Notes: generated from the letters alone by a model not told the origin. A DNA stretch of 64,000 nucleotides from Saccharospirillum sp. MSK14-1 (GCF_003054965.1 NZ_MIES01000033.1:1116001-1180000); one strand, 5' to 3'; positions 37,316 to 45,909 are shown, counted from the stretch's first letter. Made by a program: numbers and translations.

Positions 37316-38413
37316 TTATTCTACAGTGCCAGGAATCGGTGGTATCGGAGGAGTGACTTCTGCGTTTTGCGCGCGATGACGCAACCAGTGATCCATCAAC
37401 ACCAGCGCCAGCATGGCTTCGGCAATGGGCACGGCACGAATGCCGACACAAGGATCGTGACGCCCTTTGGTGATCATCTCAGTCGCTTCACCCTGGCGGG
37501 TAATGCTGCGACCGGGAATGGTGATACTGGAGGTCGGTTTCAGCGCAATGTGCGCTTCAATCGCCTGGCCGGTGGTTATACCACCGACAATGCCGCCGGC
37601 GTGATTGGACAAAAATCCCTGCGGACTTAATTCATCGCGATGCTCACTGCCGCGCTGATCGACAACGTCAAAACCGTCGCCAATTTCCACGCCTTTTACC
37701 GCATTAATGCTCATCAGCGCCTTGGCAAGATCGGCATCCAGGCGATCAAAAATCGGCTCACCCAGCCCCGGTATCAAACCCGTGGCACGCACACTGACAC
37801 GCGCGCCAACGGAATCGCCGGCTTTGCGTAATTGCACAATGTGTTCTTCGAGCTGAGCCACTTTATCGGGATCGGCGCTGAAAAACGGGTTCTGCTCGAT
37901 GGCCGATGCCTCTTTAAAATCCAAGGTTATCGGTCCCATCTGACTGAGCCAACCCTGAATATGAATGCCCTGGGTGGCAAGATAACGCTTGGCAATACCG
38001 CCAGCCGCAACGCGCATGGCGGTTTCACGCGCCGAGCTGCGGCCACCACCGCGATAATCACGGAAACCGTATTTCTGATCGTAACCGTAATCAGCGTGAG
38101 CGGGCCGATAGGTGTTCATGATGTCCGAATAATCTTTACTGCGCTGATTGGTGTTTTCGATCAACAAGCCAATCGGCGTACCGGTGGTTTTGCCTTCGAA
38201 AACCCCCGACAAAATACGCACTTCATCGGCTTCGCGACGCTGAGTCGTGTACTTGCTGGTACCGGGTTTACGACGATCCAGGTCGCCCTGCAAATCCGCT
38301 TCTGACAGCGTCATTCCCGGCGGGCAGCCATCGACAATAGCGCCCAGTGCCGGGCCGTGACTTTCACCAAAGGTGGTGACGGTAAAGATTGTTCCGAAGC
38401 TGTTGCCTGACAT
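37316..38413 (-). CDS. aroC: Chorismate synthase
   Basis: 365-residue FMNH2-dependent enzyme that makes chorismate from EPSP at the end of the shikimate pathway. Signatures: [21 protein letters not shown] near the N-terminus (catalytic His), [30 protein letters not shown], and the C-terminal block [20 protein letters not shown] with FKPTSSI-like [11 protein letters not shown]. Normal length. Last gene of the hydrolase-hydrolase-prmB-aroC run on the minus strand. Confidence 0.97.
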   Translation of the reverse strand: MSGNSFGTIFTVTTFGESHGPALGAIVDGCPPGMTLSEADLQGDLDRRKPGTSKYTTQRREADEVRILSGVFEGKTTGTPIGLLIENTNQRSKDYSDIMNTYRPAHADYGYDQKYGFRDYRGGGRSSARETAMRVAAGGIAKRYLATQGIHIQGWLSQMGPITLDFKEASAIEQNPFFSADPDKVAQLEEHIVQLRKAGDSVGARVSVRATGLIPGLGEPIFDRLDADLAKALMSINAVKGVEIGDGFDVVDQRGSEHRDELSPQGFLSNHAGGIVGGITTGQAIEAHIALKPTSSITIPGRSITRQGEATEMITKGRHDPCVGIRAVPIAEAMLALVLMDHWLRHRAQNAEVTPPIPPIPGTVE

Positions 38414-38462
38414 CCTGAATTCCGTAGCCGTGTTGAGTCGGATAACCGATTAAGTAGAGGGA

Positions 38463-39404
38463 TTAAACCTGAGCAAAATGCCTGCGTAAATCCTGCGCAC
38501 GAACAATAAAGACGCCGAGCCCGCCCTGACTGAACTCTGGCCAGTCCAACGGCAAGTCGGGATAGGCTTCCATCAGCGCACCCGCGCTGTTGCCCACTTC
38601 ACAGACCAAAAGACCGTCGTCGCTCAAATGGTTGGCCGCTTCGCTCAGCAGGCGGCGCACCAGGTCCAGTCCATCGTCACCTGAAGCCAATCCCAGCCTG
38701 GGTTCGTGATGAAATTCGGCGGGCATGGTATCGATGTCTTCAGCGTCAACATACGGCGGATTGGCGATGATTAAATCGTAGTGCGCATCGCCCAGACTTT
38801 CGAACAAGTCACCTTGGTAAACATCGACTTGCCAGCCCAGATCTTTGGCGGCCACGTTTTCCACCGCGACGGCGACGGCCGCTTCACTGAGGTCACTCAG
38901 ATCCACCTGAGCGTCCGGAAACAGACGAGCCGCGGCAATACCGATGCAACCACTGCCGGTGCACAAATCCAGTACGCGTTGCGGTGCCTGCGTTAACCAG
39001 GGTTCAAAACCGGTTTCAATCAATTCAGCAATGGGAGAGCGAGGAATCAATACATCGGGAGTGACTTTAAAAGGTTCGCCGCAAAACCAGGCTTCCTGCA
39101 GCAGATAGGCCGTCGGCACCTTAGCATCACAACGCTGCTGCAACAGGTGCCACAACTGCGCTCGCTCCTCTTCCAGCAACCGGGTTGCCAGGGCGGCGGC
39201 GGGTAGATCCCAATCCAATTGCAGTGCCCGCAGACACAGGAACAGCGACTCATCCCAAGCCGTCTCAAAGCCCTGCCCATGAAACACCTCATGGCGCGCC
39301 ATCTGGCTGGCGCCAAAACGCACCCAATCGGCCAGTTGCGTCAACTGCTGCCGGCAACGCTGCTGCAGATCGGAATCATCAAATGCAAAGGCGAACTGAG
39401 ACAT
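38463..39404 (-). CDS. prmB: Ribosomal protein uL3 glutamine methyltransferase PrmB
   Basis: 313-residue SAM-dependent N5-glutamine methyltransferase of the HemK family. It has the N-terminal helical domain (residues 1-100), a SAM-binding loop DLCTGSGCIGIAAA and the catalytic NPPYVDAED motif. The N-terminal domain and context beside aroC identify it as PrmB (targets ribosomal protein L3) and not PrmC (release factors). Its start lies 63 bp after the hydrolase stop. Confidence 0.94.
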   Translation of the reverse strand: MSQFAFAFDDSDLQQRCRQQLTQLADWVRFGASQMARHEVFHGQGFETAWDESLFLCLRALQLDWDLPAAALATRLLEEERAQLWHLLQQRCDAKVPTAYLLQEAWFCGEPFKVTPDVLIPRSPIAELIETGFEPWLTQAPQRVLDLCTGSGCIGIAAARLFPDAQVDLSDLSEAAVAVAVENVAAKDLGWQVDVYQGDLFESLGDAHYDLIIANPPYVDAEDIDTMPAEFHHEPRLGLASGDDGLDLVRRLLSEAANHLSDDGLLVCEVGNSAGALMEAYPDLPLDWPEFSQGGLGVFIVRAQDLRRHFAQV

Positions 39405-39467
39405 GCCGTTAACTAAGCCCTGAAAAAACGAGGCCGCAGTATACCTGAATATTCGCGCACCCGAGAC

Positions 39468-40292
39468 CTAGGTGTTGTCTGTCGATTGCAGCCACTGAGC
39501 AATCGGCTCGGGCGTTTCCATATGAGCGTGGTGGCCACCTGCGAACGTCGTCAGATGCAGTTCCGGCACAGCCTCTTTACGAGCAGTCAGCCGTGCTTCA
39601 TCACCCAAAGGGCTGTCCGCGAACACCGCCAGATGCAAGGGACATGGCAGTCGTTGCAACATCGCCAATACCTGATCTTCGCTCAAACGCCAGTTATTTT
39701 CCTGGCGCAGACGCCGGTCGTAATTAAAAAACCAACCCTCGGCATCGAGCCCCACACCACGTCGACTTAACAAACGTGCCGAAGGTTCGGACAACGGAAA
39801 CCGCCCTGCTGTCCGAGCCTGCCAGAGCAAATCTGGATGCGCGTAATGACGGCGCCGGCTGGCAGGCTTCAGGCGTCGATCATAAATCCGCTGCAAGCGA
39901 TCCAGATTCCCTGCATCGCTGTCGGTGATTGGCCCGAGCGCATCGAGCGACCATAGACGCTGGATACGCGCGTCCAGCGTCGCCAGCATTTGGCTGAGAA
40001 TGCCACCCAATGAGTGACCGAGAATGTCATATTCTGGCCAGCCCAAGTCATCCAACAGGTCACCCAGTACGGGCAACCAATCGGGCAGACTCCAGCCGCC
40101 ACTGCCGGGCAGTGCGGCCGAACGGCCGTGACCGGGCAAATCGATCGCCCAGATTTCCCAATCCACCAAATGCTGCGCCAGCGGCTGAAAGCTCATGGCG
40201 TTATCCAGCAAGCCGTGAAACGCCAATACCGGCCGCCCTTTCCCCCAGCGAACGCCTTGAATGCGTCCGTTTAGTGCACTGAATTCACGCAT
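39468..40292 (-). CDS. Alpha/beta hydrolase (first of two)
   Basis: 274 residues with the alpha/beta hydrolase fold. The oxyanion segment is FHGLLDNAMSF, the nucleophile elbow LGHSLGGILSQ (Ser), an acid near FADSPLGDEAR and the catalytic His in GGHHAHME. Single domain, no signal peptide; a cap insertion lies around 125-185. The substrate cannot be told from sequence. It follows the second hydrolase by 3 bp and precedes prmB, so it is under the same 41139-41167 promoter. Confidence 0.87.
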   Translation of the reverse strand: MREFSALNGRIQGVRWGKGRPVLAFHGLLDNAMSFQPLAQHLVDWEIWAIDLPGHGRSAALPGSGGWSLPDWLPVLGDLLDDLGWPEYDILGHSLGGILSQMLATLDARIQRLWSLDALGPITDSDAGNLDRLQRIYDRRLKPASRRRHYAHPDLLWQARTAGRFPLSEPSARLLSRRGVGLDAEGWFFNYDRRLRQENNWRLSEDQVLAMLQRLPCPLHLAVFADSPLGDEARLTARKEAVPELHLTTFAGGHHAHMETPEPIAQWLQSTDNT

Positions 40293-40295
40293 TGA

Positions 40296-41105
40296 TTAAC
40301 TGACCTGTTGCTGCGCTTGCTGCATCTGCAGCCATTGCCGACTGATCGCCGCCGCGGTTTGCTCTGGGTACTCCAGTGGAAACATGTGCGTGCCTTCGAT
40401 GCGCTCACCCACAAAGCCGAGCCGCCGTTTCATACGCAAATACTGGCTTTTACGCACCGTATCGGTATCGCGTCCCACCACAATGCCAGCAGGCATCGCC
40501 AATTGACCAGCGCGCACCGCCAGGGTGTGAGGCATGCTGCGGAAAATGGCCAGTTCGACCTCCAGTTCATAGGCGAGTTCCACGCCGCCATCGTGGGAAG
40601 GACGAATGGCACTGTCGACGTAGTCACGCAGACAGCGCTCGTCGAACCGTTGGAATAAGCCACGGGTGCGGAAATAGTCGAGCGCGGTTTGTGCATCCGG
40701 CCACTGGGTCCGGCGACGTTTGGAACGGCCCGCCGGGGTAACCGCATCGACCAGCCCAAAGTGTTTGACCGCACGCACCAACAAGCTTTCCAGGCAACTG
40801 AACAAGGGGACATCCAGCAAAATGATGGATTCAAACAGGTCCGGACGCTCTCGGGCAGCCATCATCGTCAGGCCGCCGCCGAGCGAGTGCCCCACCCCAA
40901 TCACCGGCCGGTCGCACTGGGCTTCAATACTGTCGATCAGCTGCTGTTTCAGAAAGGGCCAGTTATCGGTAACCGGATAGTCCGGGTGGTGCCCAGACAA
41001 CGGCAACTGGCAGACGTCATAGTCCGTCGACAATGCATCGAACAAGGCATGGTAACTGGCGGACGGGAAACCATTAGCGTGGGCAAAATGGATCAGCGGT
41101 TTCAT
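40296..41105 (-). CDS. Alpha/beta hydrolase (second of two), lead gene of operon
   Basis: 269 residues. Family motifs are HFAHANGFPSASY (oxyanion loop), the nucleophile elbow VGHSLGGGLTMM, and the catalytic His in EGTHMFPLEYP. The cap region (110-165) is Arg-rich (GRSKRRRTQW). No signal peptide, so cytoplasmic; lipase-, esterase- or thioesterase-like activity is possible. It is preceded by a promoter whose -35 box overlaps a PsrA-type palindrome, which hints at fatty-acid or lipid metabolism. It is only distantly similar to the hydrolase encoded next to it, so a recent duplication is unlikely. Confidence 0.87.
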   Translation of the reverse strand: MKPLIHFAHANGFPSASYHALFDALSTDYDVCQLPLSGHHPDYPVTDNWPFLKQQLIDSIEAQCDRPVIGVGHSLGGGLTMMAARERPDLFESIILLDVPLFSCLESLLVRAVKHFGLVDAVTPAGRSKRRRTQWPDAQTALDYFRTRGLFQRFDERCLRDYVDSAIRPSHDGGVELAYELEVELAIFRSMPHTLAVRAGQLAMPAGIVVGRDTDTVRKSQYLRMKRRLGFVGERIEGTHMFPLEYPEQTAAAISRQWLQMQQAQQQVS

Positions 41106-41138
41106 GAGGGAACCTGAACAGCAACATCGGGACTCTAC

Positions 41139-41167
41139 AATCTAGTTCAGGCCGAACGGTCATTCAA
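41139..41167 (-). promoter_or_regulatory. Predicted sigma-70 promoter of the hydrolase-prmB-aroC operon
   Basis: On the minus strand TTGAAT (41162-41167), 17-base spacer, TAGATT (41139-41144), 33 bases before the ATG at 41105. The -35 box is the outer arm of the palindrome at 41162-41181, the same layout as at the SCP2 gene. Confidence 0.6.
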
Positions 41168-41181
41168 ACAGTCGTTTGAAT
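41162..41181. promoter_or_regulatory. PsrA-like operator ATTCAAAC-N4-GTTTGAAT
   Basis: Perfect 8-bp inverted repeat around a 4-base centre. The core CAAAC-N4-GTTTG fits the PsrA consensus of pseudomonads. It overlaps the predicted -35 box of the hydrolase operon, so binding would repress. A further half-site copy lies in the adjacent tandem duplication (41172-41212). Confidence 0.6.
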
Positions 41182-41212
41182 AATGGCAAAATTCGTTTGA
41201 ATAATGGCAAAA
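41172..41212. repeat. Two-copy 21-bp tandem repeat upstream of the hydrolase operon
   Basis: The unit TCGTTTGAATAATGGCAAAA occurs at 41172-41191 and again at 41193-41212, identical, period 21. The duplication copies one half-site (GTTTGAAT) of the PsrA-like palindrome, so two half-sites lie exactly two helical turns apart. Confidence 0.9.
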
Positions 41213-41236
41213 AATAAACCCTTATGGTTTATTTTT
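41210..41236 (-). terminator. AT-rich hairpin at the end of sixA
   Basis: On the minus strand AAAAATAAACC, five-base loop, GGTTTATTTTT with one more T following. The 11-bp stem includes the sixA stop codon, and the T-rich right arm acts as the T-tract. Probably the terminator of the gpsA-DUF4389-sixA run, though its A/T-rich stem makes it weaker than the GCCGGC-type terminators in this window. Confidence 0.55.
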
Positions 41237-41666
41237 GCCACAATAATTGGGCGCTGCCTGGAAACCAGCCATCCGCTTCAAGACACACCAGCCCGGCTGT
41301 TGGCAGTGATACGCCATAAGGATCACCGCTTAGAACACCGGCTAGGTGAGACAGCAGTGGATTATGCGCCACCAACAAAATGGATTCGCCTTCGGCCGAC
41401 CGCAACAAGTCCAGAGCGCCGTCAATGGATTGGTCTGGTGTCAGACGGTCGTCGATGATGGGTGCTCTATCACCCAGGGTGGGTCGAATGAGTTCGGCGG
41501 ATTCCCGAGCCCGCTGATAAGGGCTGCAGTAGAACGCACTGACGGACGGATCCAACCATTGTCTTTGCCGCAAAATCGCGACTTCACCGGCAGGGACCAA
41601 TCGTCGCTGTTCATCCCTTGGTGCACTGGCTTGCGCCTGACCATGACGCAACAACATCAAACGCAT
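41229..41666 (-). CDS. sixA: Phosphohistidine phosphatase SixA
   Basis: 145-residue histidine-phosphatase superfamily protein of the short SixA type, which removes phosphate from phosphohistidines (known for the ArcB HPt domain and nitrogen PTS in E. coli). The catalytic motif is LLRHGQAQ at the N-terminus, the Arg in YCSPYQRARESAELI, and the second His in LLVAHNPLLSHL. The order sixA next to gpsA and DUF4389 is seen in Pseudomonas too. Two bases separate it from the DUF4389 stop. Confidence 0.93.
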   Translation of the reverse strand: MRLMLLRHGQAQASAPRDEQRRLVPAGEVAILRQRQWLDPSVSAFYCSPYQRARESAELIRPTLGDRAPIIDDRLTPDQSIDGALDLLRSAEGESILLVAHNPLLSHLAGVLSGDPYGVSLPTAGLVCLEADGWFPGSAQLLWQK

Positions 41667-41668
41667 GT

Positions 41669-41956
41669 TCAGTCTTCCCAGCCTGACTCATCCGCCGGCC
41701 AGTCGGCAAAAGGAAAGGGTTTGGCTTCCGTGTTGAACAGCAGATAGTCGAGTACCTGATGTTGATACCGCCCCAGTGCCAAACAAAAGCCACGCAGGCG
41801 CTCGTTTTCTTCACTCTGAAACCAGCGCCAAATCCACTGCACCGCCGCCAGCAAGAAGGTTAAGATCACGCTGAGCCGTAACACCACACCAAATATGACC
41901 ATAAACACCAGTCGTAATAATTGGTGTTCACTGCGTTCCCGCCTGTTTGCTTCCAT
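41669..41956 (-). CDS. DUF4389 small membrane protein
   Basis: 95 residues with one long hydrophobic stretch (about 13-40: LLRLVFMVIFGVVLRLSVIL plus FLLAAVQWIW), then a soluble part with the DUF4389 pattern RLRGFCLALGRYQHQVLDYLLFNTEAKPFPFADWP. The YQHQVLDYLLF core is highly conserved in the family. Function unknown; its constant place between gpsA and sixA suggests a functional link. The start shares one base with the gpsA stop. Confidence 0.85.
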   Translation of the reverse strand: MEANRRERSEHQLLRLVFMVIFGVVLRLSVILTFLLAAVQWIWRWFQSEENERLRGFCLALGRYQHQVLDYLLFNTEAKPFPFADWPADESGWED

Positions 41957-42990
41957 CAGATCCCTGCCCCCATAAACTCAACGTCCTGTGCCAAGTCGCC
42001 TGACATTAACTGGCCCGACACTTCCCGAATCGGCTTATCTTCATAAATGATGGCATAGAGACCGCCGACCAAGGGCATATAGACCCCCATCTCAGCGGCT
42101 TTTTCGTGCACCATGCGCAAAGTATTAATGCCTTCGGCCGTTTCACCAACGCGTTTGATCGCCTGCTTCAACGAATCGCCTTCACCAATGTAATACCCTA
42201 CCCGGTAATTGCGGCTCAACTCAGAGCTACAAGTCACGATTAAATCACCCACCCCGGCCAGACCAAGAAACGTCATAGGGTTGGCACCCAAACGTACCGC
42301 AAAGCGTGACATCTCAGCCAATGCCCGGGTAATGATGGCGGCGCGGGTGTTTTCAGCCATACCTAACGCGACGGCCAGACCAGTGATGATGGCGTAGATA
42401 TTCTTTAATGCGCCAGCCAGTTCGACACCATAAATATCCGGGTTGCCATAAACCCTGAAATGCTGGCTGCTCAATAACTGCTGAACGTTTTGCCGCAGCG
42501 CCTGGCTGTAGGAGGCAATGACGGTGGCAGAGATTTGATGCTGAGCGATTTCCTTTGCCAGGTTCGGTCCGCTGATGACTCCGGTTTCATGACTGGGCGC
42601 CAAGTCATGCAAGATCTGACTCATCAATTTGAAACTGCCTGGCTCAATGCCTTTGGTCAGGCTGATCAGCGCGGTGTGAGCAGGCAACAGAGGAATGGCT
42701 TGTTCGGTAACCGATCGAAAGGCTTTGGAGGGCACAGCAACAAAGACGTAATCGGCGTCACTGACAGCGGCCGCCAAATCCAGTTCCGGCTGCAATCGCT
42801 CGGAGAGCTTGTAGCCAGGCAGATAACGGCTGTTTTCGCCTTGAGTACGGATGTCTTCAGCCTGCTTTTCACTGCGCATCCATAACCGAACATGATGACC
42901 GTTTGTAGCGGCGATATTAGCCACCGCCGTACCAAAGCTACCACCGCCCAGAACGGCAATGCGCTGGGGCGATAAAGGGGTATTGGACAC
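41956..42990 (-). CDS. gpsA: Glycerol-3-phosphate dehydrogenase [NAD(P)+]
   Basis: 344-residue cytoplasmic enzyme that reduces dihydroxyacetone phosphate to sn-glycerol-3-phosphate for phospholipid synthesis. The dinucleotide motif IAVLGGGSFGTAVANIA is near the N-terminus. The catalytic region VELAGALKNIYAIITGLA contains the key lysine, and GLAGVGDLIVTCSSELSRNYRVG is the family signature. Normal length. The ATG follows GGAGAA (AAGGAGAAAACGTG region). First of the gpsA-DUF4389-sixA run. Confidence 0.97.
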   Translation of the reverse strand: MSNTPLSPQRIAVLGGGSFGTAVANIAATNGHHVRLWMRSEKQAEDIRTQGENSRYLPGYKLSERLQPELDLAAAVSDADYVFVAVPSKAFRSVTEQAIPLLPAHTALISLTKGIEPGSFKLMSQILHDLAPSHETGVISGPNLAKEIAQHQISATVIASYSQALRQNVQQLLSSQHFRVYGNPDIYGVELAGALKNIYAIITGLAVALGMAENTRAAIITRALAEMSRFAVRLGANPMTFLGLAGVGDLIVTCSSELSRNYRVGYYIGEGDSLKQAIKRVGETAEGINTLRMVHEKAAEMGVYMPLVGGLYAIIYEDKPIREVSGQLMSGDLAQDVEFMGAGI

Positions 42991-43017
42991 GTTTTCTCCT
43001 TGCGATCAGGGCTGGGC

Positions 43018-43515
43018 TCAATGCCGTGCCTGATTCTCGATACACTCCACCAGCTCCTTGAATGTCTGGCGGTTGTGGTCGTTTAACGACATCAGAATTT
43101 TATGGGCTTCCAATACCCGATCACGAGCGTCACCTTCATTAACGGGCAACGCCGGTTGCTCATCAAGGGACGATTGAGCAGACGATTCAGGTCGGGAAAC
43201 AATGGCAAACACACGATCACGAAACCCCATGGTTTCAATCAACCGGGTAATGTCAGCGCGCGTGGAAACCAGTGTGGGTACTCGGCCCATGGCCGGAGTG
43301 GCAAGACGGGAAACCTTGGCCAACATGCCAAGGCTGGTACTATCGATGCCTTCAGCTTCGGTGACATCAACGGTCACAGACTGAAACACCGGGTCGTCGA
43401 CCATTCGATACAGGCAGCTGTCGAGCGTAGTACAGAGCGTCATCCGGACATCGCCTGTCAGCTTAATGACATAGGCGCCTGCTTTGTTCGCCATCAAAAC
43501 TCGACCGGTACTCAT
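43018..43515 (-). CDS. rssC: STAS-domain anti-sigma factor antagonist (RssC-like)
   Basis: 165 residues. The STAS domain (about 10-105) has the conserved serine/threonine phosphorylation region TEAEGIDSTSLGMLAKVSRL. A C-terminal extension of about 50 residues with helix KILMSLNDHNRQTFKELVECIE is typical of the Pseudomonas protein encoded next to rssB. Presumably the phosphatase domain of RssB dephosphorylates it, and it then acts on a partner (anti-sigma or switch protein). It follows rssB by 12 bp. Confidence 0.86.
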   Translation of the reverse strand: MSTGRVLMANKAGAYVIKLTGDVRMTLCTTLDSCLYRMVDDPVFQSVTVDVTEAEGIDSTSLGMLAKVSRLATPAMGRVPTLVSTRADITRLIETMGFRDRVFAIVSRPESSAQSSLDEQPALPVNEGDARDRVLEAHKILMSLNDHNRQTFKELVECIENQARH

Positions 43516-43527
43516 TGAGGATACGAC

Positions 43528-44712
43528 CTAAGCAATCTTTTCGACCGTTAACACTGTGATGTCATCCGGCACAGCCTGGGTATTACCCCTTTCGGTCATC
43601 TGCGCCAGAAATTGGAGCATAGTATGGGACGGGTCTGCACCCAACTCAAGTAAGTGCGCTTCCTTTTCTTGTAAACTGCGATCGTCAAGCAACTCCAACA
43701 GACCATCGGACATCACCGACAAGCGTTCGAAAGCCTCCAGCGACAATTCCCGCCCGTTAAAGTCGACATCCTCAAACAAGCCAACGGCAAGATTTTCAGG
43801 CTCCAAAGCGCGCACTGACTGGGCAATGCTCAACACCGGCGCTGGAAAATGTGCGGCGGAGGCATATCTGAGCTGAGCAGAGGCAGTGTCGAGAACGCCA
43901 TAGAACACCGTGGCGTGTTTGCCAGTCTGGGTTTTCAACAGCTCCTGATTAATCAGCGTTAACACGTCTGGCGGGTTGAGCACGACGTTTGACGTGCCGT
44001 TGTCAATTTCATCGCGCAGTCGGTCAATCTGGTTTTTGATCAGCAAGGTGATCAGCGCGGAACTGGCACCGTGACCAGAGACATCCGCGACATAAAACAC
44101 CACCTGATCATTCGGCACCGGGAAGTAATCCACCAGGTCACCACTGAGGTAGCTTGATGGCACCATACGGTGATTGATGCGATAACCGCCTCGCTCCAAC
44201 GGTTGCTCAGGCAGCAACCGCTGCTGCACAGCGCGACCGGCCTGCAAATCCAGCTTGAGCCGATCCACGTGGTTTTGCAGTTCCTGATTGCGCGCTTCCA
44301 GCTCAACCCGATACCGATAATTCTCTCGCACCAGCAACGACCGCTCTAACGCGCGCTCTACAGAATGTTCAAGCACGCCCAGATCAACAATGGGTTTCAT
44401 CAGGTAATCACTGGCGCCTAAACGCAGTGCATCGACCACATCGGACATGACTCCAGCGCCTGAAACGACAATGACCGGCACTTCATCGGTGACTTCCATA
44501 ATGCGACGCAACAGCGTCAAGCCATCCATCACCGGCATGCGGATATCGCAAATCACTAAATCAAGGGCTTCTTGCTCAAACAAAGCCAGGGCGGCTTCGC
44601 CGGTTTCGGCTTCAAGTACGCTGTAACCGCTGTCTTCCAGGTAGGCGACGATGGAATCGCGTACCGCCTGGTCATCGTCCACGACCAGCAGTTTGGCGTC
44701 GGTGATTGGCAT
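43528..44712 (-). CDS. rssB: RssB-type response regulator with PP2C-like phosphatase domain
   Basis: 394 residues. A receiver domain (about 5-125) has phospho-acceptor Asp56 in VICDIRMPVMDG, the acidic pocket VVDDD and the switch Lys in DYLMKPI. A signalling helix (140-180) leads to a SpoIIE/PP2C-type phosphatase domain (about 190-394) with metal-binding Asp in YVADVSGHGASSALI and in MSDGLLELLDD. In E. coli the second domain is degenerate and RssB delivers RpoS to ClpXP; here the metal ligands look intact, so it is probably an active phosphatase acting on the STAS protein. ATG at 44712 gives MPITDAKLLVVDDD. Confidence 0.91.
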   Translation of the reverse strand: MPITDAKLLVVDDDQAVRDSIVAYLEDSGYSVLEAETGEAALALFEQEALDLVICDIRMPVMDGLTLLRRIMEVTDEVPVIVVSGAGVMSDVVDALRLGASDYLMKPIVDLGVLEHSVERALERSLLVRENYRYRVELEARNQELQNHVDRLKLDLQAGRAVQQRLLPEQPLERGGYRINHRMVPSSYLSGDLVDYFPVPNDQVVFYVADVSGHGASSALITLLIKNQIDRLRDEIDNGTSNVVLNPPDVLTLINQELLKTQTGKHATVFYGVLDTASAQLRYASAAHFPAPVLSIAQSVRALEPENLAVGLFEDVDFNGRELSLEAFERLSVMSDGLLELLDDRSLQEKEAHLLELGADPSHTMLQFLAQMTERGNTQAVPDDITVLTVEKIA

Positions 44713-44806
44713 CTGGTTGACTTCCACTGCGAGATGGAGGCAACTTAACGGGGCGAGGTCTGGAAAGCAATAGACCTCCGTCCGCCATCGGCCAGACGAG
44801 GTGAGC

Positions 44807-45109
44807 ATGAGCACAGCGGATAGAGATTACGATGAGAAAAGGGACTTCATTCGCATGCGAATGAATGCGCAGGCACAGATCTACGTAGAGGGGGAAAGCG
44901 CACCATTAACCGCTCTATGTCAGGATTTCAGTGCAGTGGGAATGAGCCTGGTGATGGATCAACCACTCGCTCTGGGCAGCCAGATACGCGTGGTGATTGA
45001 ATCACCTAATGAGCAGTTATCGTCACTGGACGCTCAGGCTGAAGTGGTGCGCTGCGACGCCGATGGCAATCAATACCGTCATGGTGTCGAAATACGCGGT
45101 CTCGACTAG
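44807..45109 (+). CDS. PilZ domain protein (c-di-GMP binding)
   Basis: 100-residue stand-alone PilZ domain. The RxxxR element is RDFIRMRM (residues about 13-20), and the second motif (D/N)xSxxG is DFSAVGMSLVM. Both are needed for cyclic-di-GMP binding, so it is probably a working receptor. It is divergent from rssB and precedes mlaA, the same order as in Pseudomonas. ATG at 44807; a GTG two codons earlier is the alternative start. Confidence 0.9.
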   Translation: MSTADRDYDEKRDFIRMRMNAQAQIYVEGESAPLTALCQDFSAVGMSLVMDQPLALGSQIRVVIESPNEQLSSLDAQAEVVRCDADGNQYRHGVEIRGLD

Positions 45110-45139
45110 GCAAAGCCGTTAGTCTGACAGCGCTATCAG

Positions 45140-45895
45140 CTAGAAACTTTCGTCGATGAACCCTTCATCGACGTAGCCTTCTTCGCTGTCTTCATCATCA
45201 ATGAAAGCATCGGAGTGCACTTCACCGTCGTTGACCTGGAACTCACGCATCGAAAAATAGGCCTCACGGATCACCGGGTAGGTGTCACCGGAAAACAGTC
45301 CATCCGACGACAACAGGTCCGCGCGTGTCTGCAACCCATCCACGACCAGAATTGCGCCCCGCTCCACCGGTTCAAGTTCAACGTAGAGCAACGGGTTCTG
45401 CCAAAAATCCACCGCTCGTCCGGTGCCGTCTCGCAACGATGACGGCCCTAAGACCGGTAACACCAGATAAGGCCCTTGACCCAGCCCCCAGTACCCCAGT
45501 GTCTGGCCGAAATCTTCCGGCACGGGCTCAATACCCACTCGAGTCGCCACATCAAACAAACCGACCACACCGACGGTCGAGTTAATGGCAAATCGACCCG
45601 TCGCGGCCGCAGTGCGCTGCCACTTACCTTGCAACAGGTTGTTACTGGCGTTTCGAACTTCACCCAGATTGGCAAAGACGTTACGCACCCCCTGTTCGGC
45701 AAAGTTTGGCATCACCCAACGATAAAGCCGCGCCGAAGGTCGGACCAGTACCCGGTCGACCCCGTTATTAAACGAGAACACGACCCGGTTAATCGGCTCC
45801 AGAGGATCACGATCATCGGCCATCGCCTGACCCGCACTGAGCATTGCAGCACTCAGTACCAGGGAAATGAACGAACGAGTTATCTTAGGGTTCAA
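45140..45895 (-). CDS. mlaA: MlaA (VacJ) phospholipid-transport outer-membrane protein
   Basis: About 251 residues. MlaA forms a channel in the outer membrane that passes misplaced phospholipids to MlaC for return to the inner membrane. The family start is DDRDPLEPINRVVFSFNNGVD, and the blocks LPVLGPSSLRDGTGRAVD and YVELEPVERGAILVVDGLQTRADLL are clear. A signal peptide (SFISLVLSAAMLSAGQAMA) is present, but there is no lipobox cysteine, unlike E. coli MlaA. The C-terminal 35 residues are strongly acidic. The start is probably TTG at 45895 (MNPKITRSFIS); an ATG at 45940 would add 15 residues and lacks a ribosome site. Confidence 0.9.
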   Translation of the reverse strand: MNPKITRSFISLVLSAAMLSAGQAMADDRDPLEPINRVVFSFNNGVDRVLVRPSARLYRWVMPNFAEQGVRNVFANLGEVRNASNNLLQGKWQRTAAATGRFAINSTVGVVGLFDVATRVGIEPVPEDFGQTLGYWGLGQGPYLVLPVLGPSSLRDGTGRAVDFWQNPLLYVELEPVERGAILVVDGLQTRADLLSSDGLFSGDTYPVIREAYFSMREFQVNDGEVHSDAFIDDEDSEEGYVDEGFIDESF

Positions 45896-45909
45896 AGCCG
45901 AATGACGCC

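Noticed and set aside
39468-41105. Two neighbouring alpha/beta hydrolases as a recent tandem duplication
   Set aside because: Apart from the fold motifs (GHSLGG, HG/HANG loops) the sequences differ throughout, so they are at best distant paralogues.
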